Part shown: positions 35,541 through 43,579 of the stretch, one piece after another | Layout of the letters: every line of letters begins with the position of its first letter | Numbering within the stretch: the stretch's first letter is position 1 | From: Flectonema sp. DT1601 | Lineage: Eukaryota > Euglenozoa > Diplonemea > Diplonemida > Diplonemidae | Direction of reading: 5' to 3' | NCBI GenBank assembly: GCA_964019425.1 | Contig: OZ025798.1 | Span: 124,001 to 188,000, forward strand | Length of the DNA stretch: 64,000 nucleotides | Notes under the pieces: generated by a model | Databases searched by the model: none | Seen by the model: the letters and a program-made list of their open reading frames with translations, nothing else | What the model was told of the DNA's origin: nothing | Program-made: the position numbers and the translations under genes

Positions 35541-38290
35541 CCATATCACTCAGCAAGAAATGGAAACCAAAATCAGGTAAGATGACAGTCAGTTTAAGTT
35601 CATAACTGCACCGGACCCGTCAACATCAAAAGATAGCGACTGAGGCGTCTCAAAGAGACAAAAAAAAAAGGTACGACAGACGAGACGATGAAATTAAGTG
35701 ACGTAAAGCTCAAACCCTCTGAACAACAAGGCTCTTCGAAGTGTTACGTTCGCCAGTGTTACGTTCGCCAGTCTACATCGACCTGGCTGAGTATTCAATT
35801 TGATTGAATTCCCGTCAAAGTATTAGTAAGAGAAACTATAGGGGATTTGAATGGACTTTTATCACGAAATCACATCTATGTTTTATTATCGAAGACATGT
35901 TTTAAGAGCGAAAGAGAAATACGTAACGAACACCATCTGATTACGCACGAACACAAATAACGTGTGAGAACTACTTAACGATGTGTGACATGGTTAAACC
36001 CACCGACACTGTTATTAAACTAAAAGTCAACGCTTGTCAACACTTAGCAGCTTTGTGTCTGCGTCTTGTTACAGTCGAGTCACCGAGAACACCCAGAGCC
36101 TTTTTGAGCACATCTCTTTTCTGTTGCAACTCCAGGAATCTTATTTCTTCATAAGGAGCTACTGCCATGTAGTGAGCGATCTCTTCATCATCTAATCCAC
36201 GGAGATCACAAAAGTTCATATCTCTGGTTAAGATGTCATCAAGTTCTTGTGGAATAGTGTCAGCCATACGAACTGATGCTACTTCCCAGTAAGACTGAAG
36301 AGCTACTTGTAAGTCGTGAACTTGGCATTCATAGGCCGATTTATTTGACAAATTTTCTTCGAAAATCCTCCTCACGTCTTCCACAGTAGTTCCCTGTCGT
36401 TCAACACAACTCAGTACGCGGGATTTCAATAAGTCGCTTCGTCGCTTTCGGATGTTGTTTTCGAGAATTGAATTGTTAGTGTGAGGAAAGGTTTCCGTCT
36501 TCAGCTGTCTTTGCAATGCTTCATCGACGTCATCTTCGCGTTCATCGAATGCTGCCTTCATTTTTATTATAACTTTACAAAGGTTTTCGTGTTTATAAGT
36601 TACCTTTCCAATGATTTCATCAACTTCCTTACACACACAATTCTTGACCAACATGAACAATTTAGAAGTAAAGTGTTCTGCTACCTTGGATACCTTTTCT
36701 TTAATAAACCTCCCAACCCACTCGTTGAATACTTCTTCTGAAATGAAGATCGGAATGGATCGAGTTCGTGTGTGCTTCAGAAGTGGTATCATTAATTCAG
36801 TTGCATCAACTGAAAACTTATTTCTGTTTAATGTACAAATTGAACCATCAGATATCTGAATAACAAAACTCCCTGTCGACGATTCAAGCAGAGCATGTCC
36901 CCTCATACCAGTCTCTAATATGATGACACAACTTCCTGGAAATTGTCCTCCGCACTCTGACTCAGAGTTGGAGGTTCGCTTATCATCTGCCATTCCTACA
37001 GGTGGATGATTTGAATAATAAACATTGTCTTTTTTAAGAGATGGTATTGAAGAAATTATTTTTTTTGAACTGCAAAATAACAACGTGTCGTCGACTATCT
37101 TCAGGTTGCCAACTTCCGCTGCAAACTCCTCCTTCAATTCAGCTACAGCAAGCCGGAACTCACCTCTTTCCATCATTCCCTGGAGCGAACGGAATAGTTT
37201 CTCACCAATCGATTCGATACACGCACGTTTGTCTCTCGGAGTTTCGAGAACAGGAACATCTTCCAATTCAGAAAGTACCTCTTCGTAGCTGACGGTTATT
37301 TCTTTGACAATTTTTGGGAACTGTCGTTTGATAATCTGTTGCTGCATTCTCGACAACTTCTGCCTCAACATCTTTGTTCCTCTTTTCGTTGGGTGCACAC
37401 TCTTCGACCAGGGTAGTTTTGGGTCTTCGAAGAATTTGTCCTCGTTCGCAATCGACTTTCCGAGGGAGAGATTATTATTGACCTGCCTCTGAGAACGACA
37501 CTTCACAACATGAAATCCGTGAACGAACTTCTTCTTGTTGCCGTTAATCAAATCGATTACACTTCCTTCACAGTCATCTGGAATCAAGTCCGGCTTTGTT
37601 ACGACCACAAGTGTTCTCTCCTGAGTTGGATCAACTTTCTCTGCTTCAGCAAGAATTTGAGAATTATGGAAATCAATATTTCCAGGACAAACAGCTACGA
37701 TAACAGTCTGAGGGTTCTCTAAGTAATCAGTAATCAGTCGAGTAACTCCTTCAACAATATCTTTCGATTCTGAGTCACCTGCTACCTTAACGTAACCGGG
37801 CAAATCTACAAGAGTGAGGTCGCACAGATCTTTACTTTCGATTTTGATGTCGACGAGGTCGCGTGCTATTTCCCTCTTTGCTGCTGTCGTGGCACTCATA
37901 ATAAAATCCTGTGCCTTGGCAATTTCTTTAGTTACCTGACCTGGTTCAGTGCATTCGACGGCTTCGTACTTTTGAGGATCAGGAGAATGATCTTCACGTT
38001 TCCACACAATTCCAACAGAACCTTTGAACTCCCCTTCTGATTGTTTCATTACCAACCTCATTGGACATCTGGTAGTTAGCTCCGCACTGGATGGGAATTC
38101 GATACCACCCACAGCTGTCAACAAAGAAGACTTTCCAGCTGATGTGTCTCCCATGACAGCTATCTGAGGAAAGTCAATGTACTTCGCTACATCTGAACTG
38201 CTGAGCTCATCGATAAGTTGTTGAAGGTCTCGTTGCATCTTTTGATAGTACTCACTGTCTGAATGAAAAATATTTATATCGTCGACATCG
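35541..38290. repeat. Duplicated dynamin unit, left copy
   Basis: About 2.75 kb that recurs at about 43580-46290. It covers the dynamin-like gene, about 500 bp downstream of it, and the leader. The copies stay alignable throughout, with scattered substitutions, one replaced segment in the coding region and small tandem-repeat differences. Boundaries are estimated by eye. Confidence 0.85.
36037..38238 (-). CDS. Dynamin/Mx-like large GTPase, copy 1
   Basis: About 733 aa from the ATG at 38236-38238, chosen because an acceptor TTCATTCAG lies 20 nt upstream and because the longer upstream reading passes through a tandem repeat and lacks an ATG in the sister copy. The GTPase domain has P-loop GDTSAGKS (residues 30-37), DLPG (145-148) and TKPD (214-217). 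A stalk follows, then a GED-like C-terminus containing HDLQVALQSYWEVASVRMAD. There is no PH or proline-rich domain, so it resembles Mx and other short dynamins that remodel membranes or restrict viruses. An unusual small beta-rich insert (GSCVIILETGMRGHALLESS region) interrupts the stalk. The sister copy at 44063-46231 differs mainly by amino-acid replacements. Confidence 0.88.
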   Translation of the reverse strand: MQRDLQQLIDELSSSDVAKYIDFPQIAVMGDTSAGKSSLLTAVGGIEFPSSAELTTRCPMRLVMKQSEGEFKGSVGIVWKREDHSPDPQKYEAVECTEPGQVTKEIAKAQDFIMSATTAAKREIARDLVDIKIESKDLCDLTLVDLPGYVKVAGDSESKDIVEGVTRLITDYLENPQTVIVAVCPGNIDFHNSQILAEAEKVDPTQERTLVVVTKPDLIPDDCEGSVIDLINGNKKKFVHGFHVVKCRSQRQVNNNLSLGKSIANEDKFFEDPKLPWSKSVHPTKRGTKMLRQKLSRMQQQIIKRQFPKIVKEITVSYEEVLSELEDVPVLETPRDKRACIESIGEKLFRSLQGMMERGEFRLAVAELKEEFAAEVGNLKIVDDTLLFCSSKKIISSIPSLKKDNVYYSNHPPVGMADDKRTSNSESECGGQFPGSCVIILETGMRGHALLESSTGSFVIQISDGSICTLNRNKFSVDATELMIPLLKHTRTRSIPIFISEEVFNEWVGRFIKEKVSKVAEHFTSKLFMLVKNCVCKEVDEIIGKVTYKHENLCKVIIKMKAAFDEREDDVDEALQRQLKTETFPHTNNSILENNIRKRRSDLLKSRVLSCVERQGTTVEDVRRIFEENLSNKSAYECQVHDLQVALQSYWEVASVRMADTIPQELDDILTRDMNFCDLRGLDDEEIAHYMAVAPYEEIRFLELQQKRDVLKKALGVLGDSTVTRRRHKAAKC

Positions 38291-38650
38291 CATAACATTA
38301 CTAAAATATTTATATCGTCGACATCGCATAACATTACTAAAATAACGAGACAATGAAAGGTGTTGAGGTTAACATTAGAAGGTAGTATCATTAATTTTAG
38401 AACAGAAAAGTGAGAATAAGAAAAGTAGAGATTAATAAAAGAAAAGTATTCATTAGAAGGTAGTTAGTTAGTAGTTAGTATTAATAATTATCAGTCAATC
38501 AAAAAAAAGGGCAAAATTTCGTAGGACAACAAACAAGTTGGTTTCGGGCTAAGATTAAAAACAATCTTTCTTCGGATTGAGGTCAAGTATCATTAATTTT
38601 AGAACAGAAAAGTGAGAATAAGAAAAGTAGAGATTAGTAAAAGAAAAGTA
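38259..38650. repeat. Local tandem and direct repeats upstream of dynamin copy 1
   Basis: A block of about 35 bp (ATATCGTCGACATCGCATAA core) occurs twice in tandem at about 38271-38340. A block of about 62 bp beginning ATCATTAATTTTAGAACAG occurs at 38387-38449 and again at 38588-38650 with one or two changes. A CATTACTAAAATAACGAGA block at 38332 also occurs at 35059. This points to repeated local copying in the region. Confidence 0.8.
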
Positions 38651-40971
38651 AGTTTCCTAACATCAAAAGGGTAATAGAATATGTAGTTTCAGGAGCCTTA
38701 ATCTTATACTACTCGTCCCTTTTTGGGCCTTCATCAGTAAGTTCTAAGGGACTTCATTCTATGTTGAAGTTGCTATCATTCTAAGATAAAAATCTTATCG
38801 GAGCTCGCCAGGATAGGGCTAGCAATGTTTATTTGCTTTTGTTCAGTTTGAATTTTAATTTTTGACGTCTAGTCGTTTCACAGTTACAGTCGAGTTCTTA
38901 GATGAGTCGTCATCCAATTTGCGTTTTACTTTATCTTCGCATACCATCAAGGGTCCTATTCGCAGGTGTCATTGTAACATCCATATCAGTCTGAGCTTTT
39001 AATGGTATCATATGGAAACTATATTCAACTATACATCTTGTCAAAACGATCGAAAGGCATTCTTCAATCCTTTGTGCCTTTAAGAATGTCACGGATGATC
39101 ATGGATTAAATGAGACTAGCGCAAATATATTTATGCAGAATAAGTGCTGCGGCTGTATCAGGATATTCGAAATCTGCTGGGTTAACGAAGTATTCGATTC
39201 TCCTGTTGAATTTAGTCAAGCAAGCCATGTTAAGTACTTGTAGCGAGAACCAACCATCTGGTGATGGTTTATGCTCTGAGTTGTTGAGTTCTACTTTAAG
39301 AGATTCTTCATAAAATCGCTGTTGGTAGTTTTGCAGAAAACTGAAGTTAATTCTATCGATATATAAATGATCTGCAATGAAGTTGAGCGATGCCCAACCG
39401 CATTCTCCACCGAGAAGACCTTCTCCTGATGTTTTATGTAGGGATGGTGGAAATCGTTTATCCAAGGAATGGCTTGTAGAGCCCGTATGGTTAATTGTAT
39501 CCTTTTCGATGCGTAATGGGACTTTGTGACTAAACTTCTCAAAAGTAAGGTTGATACGTATTCTCGACGTATTGCAGCTGCAGTATTACCATCATCAATG
39601 TGAGAGCTAATGAAGCGGAGGCATGCTGCTCTGATGTTGCTCCGGTTGAGTAATCTATATGTTACCGCTTCAAGTTCTTGTAAAAAATCTGCCTGATTGT
39701 TGCAAATTTTTAAAGCTCGCAAAATCATGGTAATTAAAGATACCTGAACCCATTGATTCTTGAGCTGCGGAATGCTGATGGGTAAACCTTGTTGGTGTAA
39801 TATGCCAACCCCTGACTTTGTCATTAACACTTAAACGAATCCATCGTTTATTTGTGCGACGGGAGGTTCTGGTGGGTGCCGTCGGACAGGGCGGACGATG
39901 ATTCGAGGGATCGGTGGCTTGGAGACGAGCTGTTATCGCGCTTCCTGGGGACGGAAGCGAGCGCCATAAGCAAGGCGTCAGCACGAGGTGTTTTCGTGCT
40001 GCTAACAGTTCTGGCGGAGAATATGCCAGAACGTTTTTACAATTTTTTGGTGGAGGTGTCGGCGTTGGACGGGCCGGCATCTCAAGGTAGTGTGCAGTTG
40101 TTTTCGCATCCGCCGTCGGGTCCAGTCGAGTTTTACGACGTGGACGGGGAGTTGGATGTGGTGATGAGTGACTACGTCACTACAGGGGAAGCCGACGAGG
40201 TGCTCCGCGGGTTGGCGGTGAGACATCAGAAGGCAGAGGAGGGACTGGGTGGGCTGATTCAGGCCACTCAGGAGTACGCTGTGGGGGCGGATCGCCGTTT
40301 GGCCGGCATGAAGGCAGAGACGGGGCACGCACTGCAGCAAGTAGCTCAGCGCCAGGGTTCGGTGGAAGAGGTGGTGCGTTCGCAAGTCGGAAGGTTGGAC
40401 CGGCAGCAACACCACCAAGATGTGTTGTTGGGGCAGCAGGATGAGCTGTCACGAAGACAACAGGGGCAACAGCAGCGGCATGAGGAAGAAGTCACCCGCC
40501 TCCGAAAACAGCTGGCAGACCAGCAAGCTATCACCAAGAGGAGTGCGGAGGAAATGGCAAGGCTTCGGTAGTGATCTCGATTCGGATACGAATTCCTATA
40601 TAAGAGACATCATCGATATTATTTGAAGTATCAGTGTAATCCATTGAGTATAGACTTGCTGGTGGAGGGTCACAACTCCAGGTGAGGAAGTCGTCGATGT
40701 ATCTACACGAGTGGACATGTTGCCGAGCTAAGTCTATCACTTCAGAAGACCCAACCATACTCACCAGCAGGGCATACAAGACTCCAGTACATGCGGCATA
40801 AGGAGAAGTACGAAAGACACACCCGCTTGCAACTGTACCCAAACGAGGGGGATATACTCCTGGAGTCTTGGAGTCGTAACTACACTGCAGATATTGCGGC
40901 AAGAAGCGATCGGCGCAGAGACATCCAACTAAGTCCTGAGTGAGTGACATAGTTGAAGCTCGCAGGTGCAC
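38651..40971 (-). mobile_element. Decayed reverse-transcriptase element fossil
   Basis: The minus strand carries remnants of a reverse transcriptase. The clearest part, within 40575-40971, contains CRYIDDFLTW, an RT catalytic-loop motif, preceded by a Cys/Ser-rich stretch and followed by a YIGIRIR strand. Further remnants of protein-like sequence lie at about 39106-39830, and an A/T-rich tail runs to about 38650. The element is incomplete at its 5' end, broken in several places and interrupted by a GC-rich insert. No terminal repeats are visible. The Y-I-D-D form with preceding Arg recalls Penelope-like or related RTs, but the family cannot be fixed by eye. It looks old compared with the dynamin duplication. 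Confidence 0.5.
39850..40571 (+). mobile_element. GC-rich coiled-coil insert inside the RT fossil
   Basis: A plus-strand, GC-rich stretch with sharp composition edges on both sides separates two parts of the RT fossil. It encodes a globular-looking N-terminal half and a Gln/Arg/Glu-rich coiled coil (region with RRQQGQQQRHEEEVTRLRKQ). The layout resembles a retroelement structural protein, but no zinc knuckle or protease is present. It inserted after the RT element, so it is the younger of the two. It is incomplete and treated as a fossil of unknown family. Confidence 0.45.
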
Positions 40972-41039
40972 AGGCAGAAGGGAAGCGGGTCGAAGTCACC
41001 AACTATATTTCGAAGGACAGTCCGACTTATTGATGGATT

Positions 41040-41911
41040 CACAGGTGATCTGTCAGTTAAGGATCAGGGACAGTGTGTATCATGCTGGTCTTTCTCAACC
41101 ACCGGAGTAACCGAGTCTGCGTGGGCGATCGCCGGAAACGAGTTGCAGAGCCTGTCGGAGCAGAAGCTTGTGAGCTGCGACACCGGATCGCATGGATGCG
41201 GTGGAGGATGGCCGTACCAGGCGATCCAGTGGACTGCCGACAACGGAGCGGACACCGAAGCGTCGTACATGCACATACCTGCCGGGAAAGCGACCACCTT
41301 CGACTTCGGTACTAGGTGGTGGAGCGTTGTCGCCATCTGCGATAACACCGTGCTCAGCCCGTCCTGCGCTGTCGGAGCTTGCCGTTGTTGAAGCAGCAGA
41401 CCCTGCTGCTGTAGCGCCTGCTGCTGCAGTGCCTGCTGTTGTTGAGTCATCTGCTGTTGCTGTGCGTTCAGACTCTCCATACGTTTCGGGGACCGGGAAT
41501 GTTCCTGGTTGCCACGCCGGGAGCCCAGCTGAGGTGAAGGTGACCGGGTACTACAACGTGAACAGAACCGAAGAAGCGATGGCAGCGACTGTTGCGAAGT
41601 ACGGACCTGTGTCGATTGCCCTGGACGCGATGACCCAGATCTGGTGGCCATACAAGGGAGGAATTGTAAGCAACTGCTGCAACAAGCAAGCCGACCACGC
41701 TGTTCTCATCGTCGGGTACGGTATCGACAACGGACAGAAGTACTGGTTGATTAAGAACTCTGCAAACTGGGGAGAGAACGGTTACATCAGACTGGAGAGA
41801 GGAAGTGACCAGTGCGGTATTACTTCTGCCCCGGTTCAGGCACTTGTCCAGGGAGGAGTCACCCCGCCACCAAGACCACCACCATCGTCTGCTTGCCCTC
41901 CAGTGACCTGA
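41040..41911 (+). pseudogene. Broken papain-family cysteine protease (C1A)
   Basis: The plus strand holds the two halves of a cathepsin-like mature domain. The first half has KDQGQCVSCWSFSTTG with the catalytic Cys and the usual GCGGG stretch. The second half has the catalytic His in QADHAVLIVGYG and the Asn in IKNSANWGENGY, followed by a Pro-rich tail. About 210 bp of unrelated sequence lies between them and changes the reading frame. The signal peptide, propeptide and first residues of the mature enzyme are missing; the sequence begins abruptly next to the RT fossil. This is the only recognisable host gene on the plus strand, and it is GC-rich with C-ending codons like the highly biased genes elsewhere. 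It looks like a relocated fragment, not a resident gene. Confidence 0.75.
41266..41476 (-). mobile_element. Gln-rich insert splitting the protease
   Basis: About 210 bp interrupts the papain-like sequence. Read on the minus strand it encodes a Gln-rich stretch (QQQQMTQQQQALQQQ) and then LSTVLSQMATTLHHLVPKSK. Short CATAC sequences occur at both edges (41276 and 41475 regions), possibly a target duplication, but this is weak. It may be the N-terminal part of an element's structural protein. Treated as a fragmentary fossil. Confidence 0.4.
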
Positions 41912-42284
41912 CTTCTTGAAGCAGCAGCTTCCTCCTCACCCTCCGTCACATCGCTGCAGCATGATACTTCCTCTAGTGCCCGTCGTGCTCGTGGGATGAA
42001 GCTAACAACCGTTGCGTTCGTTGTCATCCTGCACCCCTCAAAGGGAGGTTATTCAGTGTTGTTGATAGTTCTTGGTCAACTGATGGAACCAGTGGCGTGA
42101 ATGCTGCCCTACTGATAACGTACAACATATTCCAGAGGCACACGGACTTCCAAAGGCTACCACACCAACGCAGGACCACCGACCTTCTTCAGATTGGCAA
42201 GAACCAAAATCAGGTAAGATGACAGTCAGTTTAAGGTCATAACTGCGCCGAACCCGTCAACATCAAAAGATAGTGACTGAGGCG
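41912..42284. other. Mixed debris with a partial hairpin repeat
   Basis: Downstream of the protease fragment is a GC-rich stretch that reads on the minus strand as an acidic, Glu/Ala-rich peptide to about 42027. A fragment of the dynamin-unit flank (about 42204-42286) follows, including an incomplete copy of the hairpin repeat. I see no complete gene. Confidence 0.45.
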
Positions 42285-42560
42285 TCAGTAGTCCCTGAAG
42301 TCCGCGTTCAGCCCGGCCTCGCATCCCGCACACTTGTAGATGTTGATGTAGATGTCGCACATCTTTATCGACGGGACGTCCGCGCACCAGAACCTCATGA
42401 ACGAACCCGCAATGTTCCATGGCGGGATGTAGGCGGAGTTCAGAACCTGGGACTCGGGGATGTGGAAGAACCTCGAACCAGCGGTTTCTGGGTCGATCCA
42501 TCCAGGCATGTTGTTGGACACCTGCCCGCCCCGAGAGAGATCGCACCAGCAGGTGTCGTA
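42285..42560 (-). pseudogene. GC-rich Cys-containing protein fragment
   Basis: A minus-strand frame ending with TGA at 42285-42287 encodes about 90 residues containing YDTCWCDLSRGGQ, MPGWIDPETAG and a Cys-rich end (KMCDIYINIYKCAGCEAG). It looks like the C-terminus of a secreted Cys-rich protein. The frame upstream meets a stop, and a poly-A run then lies where an upstream exon or signal peptide might be expected. Codon use matches the GC-rich class. I do not recognise the family. It is most simply another truncated fragment in the debris island, although a short expressed exon cannot be excluded. Confidence 0.4.
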
Positions 42561-42612
42561 CTGAGCCAGCGCCGCTTGCGGAGAAGATCATGGTTGCGAT
42601 GGCCTTCATTAT

Positions 42613-43579
42613 TGATTTTTTTTTTTTTTTTGCATGAAAGAGCAAAACCTGTTTTGAGAAGGAAGGCGCGACAAAAACAGCAAACCACACGAGGCAAGAC
42701 AACAAAGACTGCTACAGAACATCGCCCGTGCAATGCGGGAACACCGTAAACGTACGTAACCAGCAGCGTACGGCGCCCGAGAATAGGAAAGGGAAAGGGA
42801 GGAAGGTGTGTGTGTTGTGTATCTGAAAAAAAGAGGCGAGAGGAAACCATTTGGCAAAAGAAAACGGTCGGTCCCAGAGGCGCGGCGCGGCGGCTCTCTA
42901 GTGAGCAGCCAGCCGCAAAAAGGAACAATAATAAAGATAACAAAGGCCTTGGCAAGAAAACGATTTTCTGATTTTTTTTTTTTTTTCTCCATAAGAACCG
43001 GCTTCCATTCCACACAGAGAAGACCGCCACCCTTCAGTCGAAAGATAGATGTCAAAACGGAGGTGAGGCGTTGCTTTCCCCCCCCCCTCGGTTCGCTGTT
43101 TCTTCTTTTGCTTTCCAGCCGCCGTGGGGGAAAAAAAGCAACTTGGAGCCTGCCGCGAACAACACAAAATAATTAAGAAAAGAGGTGAAAAGGCTTTGCG
43201 CGCCACGCAGCCAACACCAGGAAGACAAGAGGACCACAAGAACCGATCGAGGGGAAAAGAATGAAACGCGGAGAAAACCCTGGCAAGAGCTCGGTATCCA
43301 CCTCCACGGGGGGCCAAAAGTTGCCGACGAAGAAAAAGGACGGAATGGGTTTCAGCTCGCTTTTTCTCGAAAAGAACAAAAAAAATCTTCTTGCTGCCAT
43401 ATACATCTTTCTTTATAATACGACCACATGTGCCATTTGCCCAAACTCCACGAAAGAAAATAGAAAACCCCAGGAACAGTACCGAGGATCGTTCACCCCC
43501 AGTTGTCCAAAGCATTATAATTGTACTGTGGGCTTACCCAAAAGCTTTAGAAATGTACCACAAAAATTGGGCAGCACAT
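42613..43579. other. Unassigned region between debris and dynamin unit 2
   Basis: Nearly 1 kb with mixed composition, poly-T runs (about 42616-42630 and 42973-42986) and a C run near 43079-43086. Open stretches exist on both strands, but none has protein-like composition. I see no gene. Confidence 0.5.

Larger units (their letters stand above)
35002..36036. other. Repeat-rich spacer without genes
   Basis: It holds three copies of a short hairpin repeat (35098-35140, 35384-35420, 35622-35660), two copies of a GGTATGATAAAGTTGTC block (near 35291 and 35432), poly-A runs, and the start of the dynamin duplication unit near 35541. A 16-bp tandem repeat of GTTACGTTCGCCAGT is present near 35741-35771, where the second dynamin unit has a single copy. 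Confidence 0.6.

Noticed and set aside
38239-38391. Longer N-terminus for dynamin copy 1 containing a repeated MLCDVDDIN peptide
   Set aside because: It is generated by a local tandem repeat, lies before the acceptor, and the sister copy has no ATG there.
39106-39465. Possible separate cysteine-protease-like domain (GGECGWASLNF) in the RT fossil
   Set aside because: The resemblance rests on a few residues in decayed sequence, which is too weak to name a domain.
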